Source: an uncultured Paraprevotella sp. (lineage in GTDB: Bacteria; Bacteroidota; Bacteroidia; Bacteroidales; Bacteroidaceae). From it: a DNA stretch of 64,000 nucleotides. The translations under genes and the position numbers were made by a program. Location: assembly GCA_910586505.1 (NCBI GenBank), contig CAJUGV010000001.1, positions 186,001-250,000 on the forward strand, given 5' to 3'. Positions within the stretch are counted from its first letter, which is position 1; each line of letters begins with the position of its first letter. This document shows, one piece after another, positions 25,887 through 35,040 of the stretch. The notes below the pieces were generated by a model. The model had not been told where the DNA came from, searched no databases, and saw only the letters and a program-made list of their open reading frames with translations.

Positions 25887-26753
25887 ATGAAAAAAACAAG
25901 TATTATCGCTGTTGCAGGATTGGCAGCACTTATCTCTTCTTGCTCTTCTTCGACTCCGAAGGCAAACCTGAAATCCGACGTAGACTCTCTGAGCTATTCT
26001 ATCGGTCTGGCACAGACTCAGGGTCTGAAACCTTATCTGGTGAACCGTATGGGTGTAGACACCACTTATCTTGCCGAGTTCGTAAAGGGACTGAATGAAG
26101 GAGCCAATGCAGGCGACGACAAGAAAAAGAACGCTTACTTCGCCGGTATTCAGATCGGACAGCAGATAAGCCAGCAAATGATACAGGGCATCAACTATGA
26201 AGCCTTCGGAAACGACTCTACCCAGACTATCAGCCTGCAGAATTTCCTGGCCGGTTTCATCTCTGGTGTGATGGAGAAAGGCGGCATCATGACAATCGAA
26301 GAGGCACAGGAACTCGCCCAGGCAAAGATGAAGGAAGTAAAGGCCAAGAACCTTGAAAAGACCTATGGCGAAAACAAGAAAGCCAGCGAGGAGTTTATGG
26401 CTTCAATCGCCAAGAAAGAAGGCGTTAAGCAGTTGGCAAACGGTGTTTTCTACGAGGTGATCAAAGAAGGAAACGGTAGCATTCCGGCCGACACCAGCCG
26501 TGTAGAGGTTCATTACGAAGGCCGTCTTGTAAACGATACTATCTTCGACAGTTCTTACCAGCGTAACAGCCCTACCACATTCCGTTGCAATCAAGTGATT
26601 CCGGGATGGACCGAAGCACTGACTCACATGCCTGTAGGTTCTACATGGATGGTTTACATCCCGCAGGATCAGGCTTACGCAGAAAGAGAAGCAGGACAAA
26701 TCAAGCCGTTCTCTGCCTTGAAATTCAAGATCGAGCTGCTAGGCATCAAATAA
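25887..26753 (+). CDS. FKBP-type peptidyl-prolyl isomerase lipoprotein
   Basis: A 288-residue exported isomerase. AGLAALISSCSSS near residue 19 is a lipobox, so the protein should be anchored to a membrane facing the periplasm. Residues about 30-170 form the helical FKBP N-terminal domain (SYSIGLAQTQGLKPYLVNRM), and about 190-288 the FKBP domain (RVEVHYEGRLVNDTIFDSSY, QVIPGWTEALTHMPVGSTW). It lies 26 bases after the cytosolic paralogue and nine bases before a third copy. It probably assists folding of outer-membrane or periplasmic proteins. Confidence 0.92.
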   Translation: MKKTSIIAVAGLAALISSCSSSTPKANLKSDVDSLSYSIGLAQTQGLKPYLVNRMGVDTTYLAEFVKGLNEGANAGDDKKKNAYFAGIQIGQQISQQMIQGINYEAFGNDSTQTISLQNFLAGFISGVMEKGGIMTIEEAQELAQAKMKEVKAKNLEKTYGENKKASEEFMASIAKKEGVKQLANGVFYEVIKEGNGSIPADTSRVEVHYEGRLVNDTIFDSSYQRNSPTTFRCNQVIPGWTEALTHMPVGSTWMVYIPQDQAYAEREAGQIKPFSALKFKIELLGIK

Positions 26754-26762
26754 CAACTCCAA

Positions 26763-27659
26763 ATGAAGGTACTGAAATATGCGGTGCTTTCTCTGGCCCT
26801 TCTGGCCTGCTTCGACGGCAGTGCAAAAAAGAAGAGCAAGAAAGCAAGGAAAACGGAAACGGCCAAGGTGGATACATGTTCCGTAGATACGTTCAGCTAC
26901 GCCATGGGTATGGCTAACACGCAAGGCCTGAAGAGCTACATCGTCAGCCGGATGAACGTGGACACGGCTTACATGGCCAACTTTATGGAGGGATTTAACG
27001 CTTCACTCACCCCGGTTGAAAACAAGAAACTGACGGCCTATATTGCCGGCATCGAGATTCGCCGCCAGGTGGAAGAACAGATTCTCCCCGGACTTGACCA
27101 GCGGATAAGCGGCAACGATTCCGCCCGCGTGCTCAACCGCACACTTTTTCTGGAAGGATTCGGCAATATGCTGGCCGGCAAACCTACGGACATGAGTCTG
27201 CACAAAGCCGAAGAAGTGGCCGAAAAGCAGATGAAATACTACCAGGACACAAACATGGAACGCCTGTATGGCGAAAACCGGCGGGCCGGCGAGGCTTTCC
27301 TGAAAGCCAATGCCAAAAAAGACAGTGTGAAAACATTGGCCTCCGGCTTGCAGTACAAAGTTCTGGTCAAAGGAAACGGTGAGATCCCTACCGCGACCTC
27401 CAAGGTGAAGGTCCATTACGAAGGCCGCCTGATAGACGGCACTGTTTTCGACAGTTCGTACGAACGCCAGAAACCGACATCATTCGGCTGCAACCAAGTG
27501 ATCAAAGGATGGACGGAAGCCCTCACGCTGATGCCCGTAGGTTCAAAATGGGAAATCTATATCCCGCAGGAACTGGGTTACGGTGCACGCGAAGCCGGTA
27601 AGATTCCACCATTCTCCACACTAGTATTTACAGTCGAGTTGTTGGAAATTGAAAAATAG
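26763..27659 (+). CDS. FKBP-type peptidyl-prolyl isomerase lipoprotein, second exported copy
   Basis: A 298-residue paralogue of the preceding protein. The signal region VLKYAVLSLALLACFDG has a lipobox-like LLAC, followed by a strongly basic stretch (KKKSKKARKTETAK). The N-terminal dimer domain (FSYAMGMANTQGLKSYIVSR) and the C-terminal FKBP domain (KVKVHYEGRLIDGTVFDSSY, QVIKGWTEALTLMPVGSKW, ELGYGAREAGKIPPFS) are both intact. It ends the three-gene run and is followed by a strong terminator at 27676-27710. The two exported copies may divide substrates or expression conditions. Confidence 0.9.
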   Translation: MKVLKYAVLSLALLACFDGSAKKKSKKARKTETAKVDTCSVDTFSYAMGMANTQGLKSYIVSRMNVDTAYMANFMEGFNASLTPVENKKLTAYIAGIEIRRQVEEQILPGLDQRISGNDSARVLNRTLFLEGFGNMLAGKPTDMSLHKAEEVAEKQMKYYQDTNMERLYGENRRAGEAFLKANAKKDSVKTLASGLQYKVLVKGNGEIPTATSKVKVHYEGRLIDGTVFDSSYERQKPTSFGCNQVIKGWTEALTLMPVGSKWEIYIPQELGYGAREAGKIPPFSTLVFTVELLEIEK

Positions 27660-27675
27660 ACACATAATTCATAAT

Positions 27676-27710
27676 AAAAAGGCGTCAAAAAATGTTTTTG
27701 ACGCCTTTTT
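27676..27710 (+). terminator. Rho-independent terminator after the FKBP operon
   Basis: A perfect 16-bp stem (27676-27691 with 27695-27710) with a three-base loop ends in TTTTT. It lies 17 bases after the stop codon. Confidence 0.9.
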
Positions 27711-27786
27711 ATGTTAAAATAGTATGCAGTTTGCGGAAAAACGTCTATATTCGCTTACAATTTGTTCAATTAAAAACCAAGAACCA

Positions 27787-28251
27787 ATGGAAAAGATAGA
27801 TAATTTAGATAAAAAGATTCTGGAGATTATCACAGGAAACGCGCGTATTCCGTTCAAGGACGTAGCGGCGGAATGCGGAGTGTCGCGAGCTGCCATTCAC
27901 CAAAGGGTGCAGCGCCTCATCGACCTCGGTGTCATTGTAGGTTCAGGCTACCATGTAGAACCTAAAACGCTTGGATACAGCACTTGCACCTACGTAGGTG
28001 TGATACTTGAACGCGGCTCCATGTACAAGCGTGTAGTGGAAGAGCTCAACCATATTCCGGAAGTAGTGGAATGCCATTTCACCACCGGCCCCTATACCTT
28101 GCTCATCAAACTGTATGCGTGCGACAACGCGCACCTGATGGAACTGCTGAACAACAGGCTGCAAGAAATTCCGGGAGTCATCTCTACCGAAACACTGATA
28201 TCTTTGGAACAAAGTATCAATAAGGAAATTCCTATTGTATTAAATAAGTAA
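27787..28251 (+). CDS. Lrp/AsnC family transcriptional regulator
   Basis: A 154-residue regulator. An N-terminal winged helix-turn-helix (LDKKILEIITGNARIPFKDV, then CGVSRAAIHQRVQRLIDLGV) is joined to a C-terminal RAM/AsnC ligand-binding domain (VEELNHIPEVVECHFTTGPY). Such proteins bind amino acids and form octamers on DNA. The ATG at 27787 is chosen because upstream in-frame codons are not Lrp-like and overlap the likely promoter region. The gene ends nine bases before the C26/M19 fusion gene, so it probably belongs to the same transcript and may control that peptide-breakdown operon. Confidence 0.92.
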   Translation: MEKIDNLDKKILEIITGNARIPFKDVAAECGVSRAAIHQRVQRLIDLGVIVGSGYHVEPKTLGYSTCTYVGVILERGSMYKRVVEELNHIPEVVECHFTTGPYTLLIKLYACDNAHLMELLNNRLQEIPGVISTETLISLEQSINKEIPIVLNK

Positions 28252-28260
28252 ACACTACAC

Positions 28261-30030
28261 ATGAGCAGCGGATACTTCGACTGGAAAAATGCCTATCACC
28301 GATACCACGATCATTTCCCGGCATACCGGAAACAGCCTGTCATCGGCATTACCGGCAATTTCGGGGAAAAAGGTTGCGAATTGGCTGAAGGATACATTGA
28401 ATCCATACTGAAAGCCGGAGCCATTCCTTTCATTATCCCGCCTTTTGAAGACAGGGATGCGCTGGCAGGCCTGCTGGAACACGTGGATGGCCTGCTGCTC
28501 TCCGGAGGAGGCGATCTGAATCCGTTGTTCATGGACGAAGAGCCTGTCCCGCAGTTACATTCGGTCAATTACAAGCGTGACTTGGCCGAACTGCTGCTCA
28601 TCCGACTGGCCTATGACCGGCAAATACCCATATTGGGCATCTGCCGGGGCATCCAGATGCTTGCCGCCGCATTAGGCGGCACCGTATGCCAGGACATATA
28701 CAGCCTCATGCCGGACATACAGCCGATCGGACACGACCAGCAACTGGACAGGCGATATGCCTCACACACCATACGGACCACCTCCGACAGCACAATCCTG
28801 CGCCCGCTCCTCGGTGATGCTCCGGTTGCCGTTAACTCATTCCATCATCAGGCAGTCAGCAGCCCCGGACCTTTTCTGCGGGTGTGCGCGACCTCGCCGG
28901 ATGGTCTTATTGAGGCCGTGGAGTCGACAGAGCATAAGTCCATACTGGGCGTACAATGGCATCCCGAATGTTTCATCCTGCGGCAGGATGAGAGCATGAT
29001 GCCTTTGTTCAGATGGCTGTGCGGGGAAGCGGAATCTTTCCACACAGCCAAAAAACTGCACCGTAAGATACTGACGCTGGACAGCCATTGCGACACTCCT
29101 ATGTTCTTCCATAAGAACATCCATTTCGACCAACGCGACCCGAATATCCTTGTCGACCTTCACAAGATGACGGAAGGCCGCCTGGATGCTGCCATCATGG
29201 TAGCCTACCTTGAACAGGGCGGACGGACGGAAGAAGAGTTGAAGGAAGCTACGGCCAAGGCCGACCGCATCCTGACACAAATCGAAAACATGGCAGGCGC
29301 ATGCAGTACCGCAGTAGGCATCGCCCGTACACCGGCCGATCTGCTTCGCCTGAAAAGTGCCGGCAAGAAAGCTATCATGCTGGGCATTGAAAACGGATAT
29401 GCCATCGGAAAGGATTTGTCTCTCCTGCGGCACTTCCGCGACCGCGGAATCGTCTACATGACACTCTGCCATAACGGAGACAACGACATTTGCGATTCGG
29501 CACGCGGCCGGAAAGAACATGGAGGTCTGAGTGCTTTCGGACGCAACGTAGTCAGGGAAATGAACAGTCTCGGAGTGTTAGTAGACCTCTCTCACGGAGC
29601 GGAAAGCAGTTTCTATGACGCATTGGAACTCAGTTCCGTTCCCATCGTCTGCTCACATTCATCATGCCGGGCGTTGTGCGATGTGCCGCGCAACCTGACC
29701 GACGAACAGATGAAAGCCTTAGCCCGAAAAGGAGGAGTAGCCCAAGTCACACTTTACAAAGGATTCCTCCGCAAGGACGGAGAAGCGTCTATCCTCGATG
29801 CAATGGAACATCTGAACCATATGGTCAATATCATGGGGCCCGAACACGTGGGTATAGGCACCGATTTTGATGGCGACGGGGGAATACCGGGCTGTGCTTC
29901 GGCTGCGGAAGTCATCAACTTTACCCGCCGTCTGCTGGCTGCACGATACAACGAGACGGATATTACCGGTATATGGGGCGGCAATTTCCTTCGGGTCATG
30001 CAACTCGCGCAAAACAGCAAAACCAATTGA
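28261..30030 (+). CDS. Fusion of gamma-glutamyl hydrolase-type (C26) and membrane dipeptidase-type (M19) domains
   Basis: A 589-residue two-enzyme protein without a signal peptide. Residues about 20-255 are a class I glutamine-amidotransferase fold of the PuuD/C26 type, with nucleophile Cys128 in LGICRGIQML and the His/Glu pair in GVQWHPE near 234. Residues about 265-580 are a renal-dipeptidase-like M19 metallopeptidase, with LDSHCDTP, VDLSHG, VCSHSSCRAL and GIGTDFDGDG, which supply the zinc ligands and active site. One reading frame links the two with a short linker. Together they could split a gamma-glutamyl bond and then the remaining dipeptide, as in glutathione breakdown; this is inference from family chemistry. 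Neighbours are an Lrp regulator and a glutaminyl cyclase. Confidence 0.88.
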   Translation: MSSGYFDWKNAYHRYHDHFPAYRKQPVIGITGNFGEKGCELAEGYIESILKAGAIPFIIPPFEDRDALAGLLEHVDGLLLSGGGDLNPLFMDEEPVPQLHSVNYKRDLAELLLIRLAYDRQIPILGICRGIQMLAAALGGTVCQDIYSLMPDIQPIGHDQQLDRRYASHTIRTTSDSTILRPLLGDAPVAVNSFHHQAVSSPGPFLRVCATSPDGLIEAVESTEHKSILGVQWHPECFILRQDESMMPLFRWLCGEAESFHTAKKLHRKILTLDSHCDTPMFFHKNIHFDQRDPNILVDLHKMTEGRLDAAIMVAYLEQGGRTEEELKEATAKADRILTQIENMAGACSTAVGIARTPADLLRLKSAGKKAIMLGIENGYAIGKDLSLLRHFRDRGIVYMTLCHNGDNDICDSARGRKEHGGLSAFGRNVVREMNSLGVLVDLSHGAESSFYDALELSSVPIVCSHSSCRALCDVPRNLTDEQMKALARKGGVAQVTLYKGFLRKDGEASILDAMEHLNHMVNIMGPEHVGIGTDFDGDGGIPGCASAAEVINFTRRLLAARYNETDITGIWGGNFLRVMQLAQNSKTN

Positions 30031-30064
30031 AGCAATCCACACAAACATATTAAACGACCTCATA

Positions 30065-31087
30065 ATGAAAAGTTTTTTCAGATTACAATGGACTGTCATG
30101 TTCTGTTTTCTCCTTTCCGTATACACTGCCTGTGGACATAAAAAAGGACATAGCAACGGTACGAACGACACCATTCCCATGGCCGCAGCTCCGGATTTCA
30201 ATGCAGACAGCGCCTTTTCCTACACCGCTGCACAATGTGCTTTCGGGCCGCGCGTACCTAATACGGAAGCCCACCGCCTCTGCGGGACATATATAGCCGA
30301 TAAATTCGAGAGCTTCGGTGCTACCATCATCAATCAGTACACCGACATCGCCGCATTTGACGGCACCATATTGAAAGCACGCAACATCATAGCCTCATAC
30401 AACCCCGAAGCCAGCATGCGCATTCTGATTTGCGGGCATTGGGACAGTCGTCCGTGGGCCGACAATGACCCCGACCCGTCCAACTGGCATACCCCCGTAC
30501 TGGCTGCCAATGATGCAGCGAGCGATGTAGCCGTCATGCTCGAAATGGCACGGCTCATCCAATTGCAACCTCTTCAAATCGGAATAGACTTTATCTGTTT
30601 CGATGCCGAAGACTACGGCATACCGCAATGGGCGGACAACACGGACAACTCTTCCTCATGGTGTCTCGGCTCACAATACTGGGCGGCCCACCCACATGTA
30701 TACGGCTACCGGGCAAACTTCGGCATCCTGATGGACATGGTAGGAGGACGAGGCAGTACATTCTCCAAAGAAGGATTTTCCAAAAGATACGCATCACAAA
30801 TAGTCGACCTGGTATGGAACACAGCCAGCAGTATCAGTTACGGACAGTTCTTCCCCATGCGCGACGGAGGATATATTACAGACGACCATCTGCCTATCAA
30901 TGAAATTGCCGGTATCCCCTGCATAGATATCGTACCTTATTTCACGGATGCTCCGTCAGGTTTCGGACCGACATGGCATACGGTGAACGACAATATGGAA
31001 CACATCGACCGCAATGTACTGAAAGCTGTGGGGCAAACTGTTTTACAAGTCATTTACAATGAAAACCAATCATATGGAAACGATTAA
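30065..31087 (+). CDS. Glutaminyl-peptide cyclotransferase, M28-fold lipoprotein
   Basis: A 340-residue exported enzyme related to the zinc-dependent, animal-type glutaminyl cyclases known from Bacteroidetes such as Porphyromonas. The signal peptide ends in SVYTAC, a lipobox. Blocks are FGPRVPNTEAHRLCGTYI, ILICGHWDSRPWADND (zinc His and Asp region), FDAEDYGIPQWADNTDNSSS with the catalytic Glu, WCLGSQYWAAHPHVYGY, and DDHLPINEIAGIPCIDI. Members turn N-terminal Gln of exported proteins into pyroglutamate in the periplasm. The start at 30065 gives the signal peptide; the in-frame codons further upstream overlap the fusion gene. An aminopeptidase of the same fold is the main alternative, but the similarity favours the cyclase. 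Confidence 0.85.
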   Translation: MKSFFRLQWTVMFCFLLSVYTACGHKKGHSNGTNDTIPMAAAPDFNADSAFSYTAAQCAFGPRVPNTEAHRLCGTYIADKFESFGATIINQYTDIAAFDGTILKARNIIASYNPEASMRILICGHWDSRPWADNDPDPSNWHTPVLAANDAASDVAVMLEMARLIQLQPLQIGIDFICFDAEDYGIPQWADNTDNSSSWCLGSQYWAAHPHVYGYRANFGILMDMVGGRGSTFSKEGFSKRYASQIVDLVWNTASSISYGQFFPMRDGGYITDDHLPINEIAGIPCIDIVPYFTDAPSGFGPTWHTVNDNMEHIDRNVLKAVGQTVLQVIYNENQSYGND

Positions 31088-31505
31088 CGAAATACAAGAC
31101 GAGATCATCGAAGAGTTCAGCGGACTGGACGATTGGATGGACAAATACCAACTGCTCATCGACCTGGGAAGCGAACAGGAAGCGCTCTCTGAAGAATATA
31201 AAACCGAACAAAACCTGATCGACGGCTGTCAAAGCAGAGTGTGGCTGCAAGCCGACTACCGCGAAGGAAAAGTTTTCTTCAGCGCAGAAAGCGACGCACT
31301 CATTGTAAAGGGACTCGTATGCCTGCTCGTGCGGACATTGAGCGGACATACTCCACAGGAGATCCTTGATGCCGACCTTTACTTTATCGACAGTATAGGA
31401 TTAAAAGAACATTTGTCTCCCACACGGAGCAACGGACTGCTGGCTATGCTCAGACAGATGAAAATGTATGCTTTGGCATTCTCGACAAAGGAAAATCACG
31501 GATAG
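31074..31505 (+). CDS. sufE: SufE-family cysteine desulfurase partner
   Basis: A 143-residue cytoplasmic protein of the SufE family, which takes persulfide sulfur from SufS and passes it to the SufB scaffold for Fe-S cluster assembly. LIDGCQSRVW holds the sulfur-accepting cysteine (residue 52). EIIEEFSGLDDWMDKYQLLIDLG and LKEHLSPTRSNGL match conserved flanks. The ATG at 31074 overlaps the cyclase stop by 14 bases; another ATG at 31059 would add five residues. No sufS or sufB lies nearby. Confidence 0.92.
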   Translation: METINEIQDEIIEEFSGLDDWMDKYQLLIDLGSEQEALSEEYKTEQNLIDGCQSRVWLQADYREGKVFFSAESDALIVKGLVCLLVRTLSGHTPQEILDADLYFIDSIGLKEHLSPTRSNGLLAMLRQMKMYALAFSTKENHG

Positions 31506-31560
31506 CATCTTATGACAGACCACGGAAGCTCCTGTATCGATAAAAATGGAATGTGCAAAC

Positions 31561-33249
31561 TTACACATCCTTTGTTTCCATACGGGCTTCCGTTATATTG
31601 ATAATGCTGTCGGACAGTTGTTCACACCCATTGATGACGTCCATATACATGGCTCCGGTCTGATAGCTGTACACCCCATGGTTTATATCCGTGAAATTAA
31701 GATTGCACAACTGATTGCGAAATTTATTAATCTCATTCTCAATATAATACGATTTAGAAGCTTCGCGAGGGACTTTCCGTGCAAAAAGCAGAACTTTCAT
31801 TTGTTCCAAAGCCTGTTCCGTAAGCTGGAACATTTGATGGATATGTTCCAATTGCTTTTCCGTCAACGGCTGGGGGTTACGGAAATTGCGGCGGGCAGCA
31901 AGGGCGATATGATGACAGCAATCACCGATACTTTCCAATTCGGCCAGTTCGCGCAACATGCCGCAAACTATCGGACGTAACCGTTCGGGCACGTTTTCCT
32001 CTGCCGTAATTTTATTCACATAATTGGCTATATCCACTTCCATTTTATCACAAATGTCTTCATAATGCTCCACCAGCGTATAGATATTCTTAAACTCCGT
32101 TTCATTGTCGGCCGAAAATAAGTAACGGGTATGGGTGAACATTTTGATGACCGTATCGGCATAGTTGACAACCTCCTTACGGGCCACCATGACCGACTCC
32201 TCCGGACTGTCGAGCAATCCTTTGGTAATAAAACGCAGCTCGCTTTCCTCATCGTCACTGTTTCGGGATTTGCTTACCCAACGGGTAGATAAACGCTCAA
32301 GCGGCCTGACAAATCCCATGAAGAGTGCCACATTACAAAAATTGAACCCTGTATGGAATGCCGCCAGCACATAGGCTAAATTGTTATCGGTAGTAACCTG
32401 TTTCACAGTTGGATTAAAATGTATAAAATCACACAGCACATTGACCACATAAGGGAAAGCCAAAAACATCCAGACCACTCCACTCAGGTTAAACACCAAT
32501 TGCCCTACAGCCGTGCGTCGTGCCTGCGTTCCGGCCGAAGAAGCCGCACGACACGTCACAATAGCCCGTCCGAGATTCTCTCCAAGAACAAAAGCCACGC
32601 CGGAATAGATGGACCAGATGCCGGTAGAACACAGTATCATAGAAGTTGCCATGAGAGCGGCAGAAGACTGCACTGCAAAGGTGACGGCCGCACCAATAAG
32701 CAACAACATGGCATATGAACCGTAATGCTCTTCGTTAACGGACAGATAACGGGTAATGCTTTCCTGATCCGCCAGTTCCATTCCATCCGACATATGACAT
32801 AACAGACCCAAACTCAGCAAAATAAAACACAGACCGAAGACAGACTCACCCAATGCCGACCTTTTACGAAAGTAAACAAGAATGAAGGCTACCAGCATAA
32901 AAGGATAGATATAATTACTGATTTCAAAATTGAATTCAGCCGCCATAATCCAAGCAATCAGCGTATTACCCACAGAAGCCCCCATGAGAATCGGCAACGC
33001 CTGTAATAAGGTAAGCATTCCGGCATGTACGAAACTTATTGTCATCAACGAAGCTGTAGTAGACGATTGTATCATTGCAGTGACAAGCGCTCCGGTAAGT
33101 AGAGACGTGAAACGGTTGGTAGTCAGCGAATCCAATATTAGTCTGAGCCGGTCTCCCGCCAATTGCTGTAAACTCTCTCCCATCAACTTCGTACCGTACA
33201 TCAGCAAGCCAAGACAACCTAAAAGTTTTAAAAATGCTAAAACAACCAT
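31561..33249 (-). CDS. Na/Pi cotransporter family protein with PhoU-like domain
   Basis: A 562-residue inner-membrane protein. The first 320 residues hold about nine hydrophobic segments with the two inverted Na/Pi motifs MIQSSTTAS (near 60) and VQSSAALMATS (near 195). Residues about 340-550 are a helical PhoU-like domain (SVMVARKEVVNYADTVIKMF, ELAELESIGDCCHHIALAAR). Bacterial members of this NptA/YjbB type transport phosphate or affect its efflux. The gene faces away from the nucleoside-kinase-like gene and converges on sufE. Confidence 0.9.
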   Translation of the reverse strand: MVVLAFLKLLGCLGLLMYGTKLMGESLQQLAGDRLRLILDSLTTNRFTSLLTGALVTAMIQSSTTASLMTISFVHAGMLTLLQALPILMGASVGNTLIAWIMAAEFNFEISNYIYPFMLVAFILVYFRKRSALGESVFGLCFILLSLGLLCHMSDGMELADQESITRYLSVNEEHYGSYAMLLLIGAAVTFAVQSSAALMATSMILCSTGIWSIYSGVAFVLGENLGRAIVTCRAASSAGTQARRTAVGQLVFNLSGVVWMFLAFPYVVNVLCDFIHFNPTVKQVTTDNNLAYVLAAFHTGFNFCNVALFMGFVRPLERLSTRWVSKSRNSDDEESELRFITKGLLDSPEESVMVARKEVVNYADTVIKMFTHTRYLFSADNETEFKNIYTLVEHYEDICDKMEVDIANYVNKITAEENVPERLRPIVCGMLRELAELESIGDCCHHIALAARRNFRNPQPLTEKQLEHIHQMFQLTEQALEQMKVLLFARKVPREASKSYYIENEINKFRNQLCNLNFTDINHGVYSYQTGAMYMDVINGCEQLSDSIINITEARMETKDV

Positions 33250-33337
33250 AGCCCGTTAAAAATTAAGTGAACAACCGTCTGATTTCTCCGCTTCTTTTCC
33301 TATTTTTAGGACGTCAACCCCAATCTAAGAAAGGATT

Positions 33338-34999
33338 ATGTCACAAGAAATCAGAATACGGTGCAAAAATAATAAAAAAAGCATTCAACTCCCTATCGGA
33401 AGCACACTTTGGGACGCTTATCACGCGTTAAATCTGCAAATGCCCTACGGACCGGTCAGTGCGAAGGTCAACAACAAAGTAGAAGGGCTGCACTATCGGT
33501 TTTACAATAACAAAGACGTGGAGTTTCTTGACATCACATCATCTTCCGGCATGCGTACTTATACACGTTCGCTCCTCTTCGTACTGGTAAAGGCGGTGAA
33601 CGACCTGTTTCCGGGGTGCAAACTTCGCATAGAAGCCCCCATTGCAAAAGGATATTATTGCTCCCTGCGTATCGGGCGACCTGTGGAGGAAAACGACGTA
33701 ACGGCTATCTGGCGGCGAATGCGTGAGATAGTGGATGCAGACATGCCGTTCCACCGCATACAATGCCCGACCGAAGAGGCCATAGAAATGTTCCGCCGGC
33801 AAGGAATGCTCAGCAAAGTCAGTCTGCTGGAAAGCCACGGCGCGCTCTACACACACTACTATCTGCTGGACAAGACCGTAGACTACTTTTACGGATCGCT
33901 TCTTACCTCCACAGGCAGTCTCCGCGTGTTCGATGTGATGAAGTACTATGACGGACTGCTTCTCCGTATACCCTCGCGAAAGAATCCCGAACAACTGGAA
34001 GAAATGGTACATCAGGAAAAGATGTTTGAAATATTCCGCGAACACCACCGCTGGCAGGAAATCATTGGATTAAGTACTGTAGGCGACTTCAACAAAGTTT
34101 GTCTGAAAGGCCATACCACAGAACTTATCAACGTAGCCGAAGCACTGCAGGAGAAAAAGATAGTACGTATCGCAGACGAAATCCTATTACACCGTAATCT
34201 GAAACTTATCCTCATTGCCGGTCCGTCGTCAAGCGGAAAGACAACTTTCAGCAAACGGCTCTCCATACAACTGATGGCCAACGGCATGAAACCTTATCCC
34301 ATCTCGCTGGATGATTACTTTCTGAACCGTGAGCAGACTCCCAGAGACGAGAACGGAGACTATGATTTCGAGTCTCTCTACGCTTTGGACCTCCCTTTCT
34401 TCAACAGTCAGATGCAGGCCTTGTCCGCAGGCGAAGAGGTGGAACTCCCACGCTTCAACTTTCAGACAGGCACACGAGAGATGAGCGGAAAAAAACTGCG
34501 AATGGAAGATAATATGATACTGATACTGGAAGGAATCCATGCCTTGAACCCGGAACTGACCTCCGGAATAGCACATAACCGGATGTATCGTATCTATGTA
34601 TCGGCCATGACTACGATTCTGCTGGATACGCACAACTACATCCCCACCACCGACAACCGTTTGTTACGGCGCATCATCCGTGACTACAAATACAGAAATT
34701 GTTCGGCACTGGAAACCATACGCCGCTGGCCCAGTGTAAGACGGGGAGAAGACAAGTGGATATTCCCCTATCAGGAACAAGCCGATGCGATGTTCAACAG
34801 TGCACTGCTGTTCGAACTTGCAGTCATCCGCAACCAGGCATTGCCTTTGCTGGAACAGGTTCCCGAGAATATGCCGGAATACTCCGAAGCCTACCGCCTG
34901 CGCAAATTCCTGCGCTACTTCATCCCTATGGACGACAATAAAATCCCCCCGACATCACTGCTGCGCGAGTTTGTAGGCGGCAGTTCGTTTCACTATTAA
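33338..34999 (+). CDS. Nucleoside (uridine) kinase-like protein with TGS-like N-terminus
   Basis: A 553-residue cytoplasmic protein. The N-terminal part (IQLPIGSTLWDAYHALNLQM) resembles a TGS-like beta-grasp domain, followed by an aminoacyl-tRNA-synthetase-like accessory region. From about residue 285 comes a phosphoribulokinase/uridine kinase-type P-loop domain with LIAGPSSSGKTTFSKRLS near 293 and PISLDDYFLNREQTPRDENG. RRIIRDYKYRN and VRRGEDKWIFPYQ fit the nucleoside-kinase lid region. Such proteins are common in Bacteroidetes and Firmicutes and usually annotated as nucleoside kinases, but activity is mostly untested. The gene is followed by a bidirectional terminator. Confidence 0.85.
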   Translation: MSQEIRIRCKNNKKSIQLPIGSTLWDAYHALNLQMPYGPVSAKVNNKVEGLHYRFYNNKDVEFLDITSSSGMRTYTRSLLFVLVKAVNDLFPGCKLRIEAPIAKGYYCSLRIGRPVEENDVTAIWRRMREIVDADMPFHRIQCPTEEAIEMFRRQGMLSKVSLLESHGALYTHYYLLDKTVDYFYGSLLTSTGSLRVFDVMKYYDGLLLRIPSRKNPEQLEEMVHQEKMFEIFREHHRWQEIIGLSTVGDFNKVCLKGHTTELINVAEALQEKKIVRIADEILLHRNLKLILIAGPSSSGKTTFSKRLSIQLMANGMKPYPISLDDYFLNREQTPRDENGDYDFESLYALDLPFFNSQMQALSAGEEVELPRFNFQTGTREMSGKKLRMEDNMILILEGIHALNPELTSGIAHNRMYRIYVSAMTTILLDTHNYIPTTDNRLLRRIIRDYKYRNCSALETIRRWPSVRRGEDKWIFPYQEQADAMFNSALLFELAVIRNQALPLLEQVPENMPEYSEAYRLRKFLRYFIPMDDNKIPPTSLLREFVGGSSFHY

Positions 35000-35013
35000 T
35001 ATAACACAAAAGA

Positions 35014-35040
35014 GAAAACGGACGTCATGGGTCCGTTTTC
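35014..35040. terminator. Bidirectional terminator between the kinase and Crp/Fnr genes
   Basis: GAAAACGGAC at 35014-35023 pairs with GTCCGTTTTC at 35031-35040 around seven bases. It ends the plus-strand gene and overlaps the 3' end of the convergent regulator gene. Confidence 0.65.
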
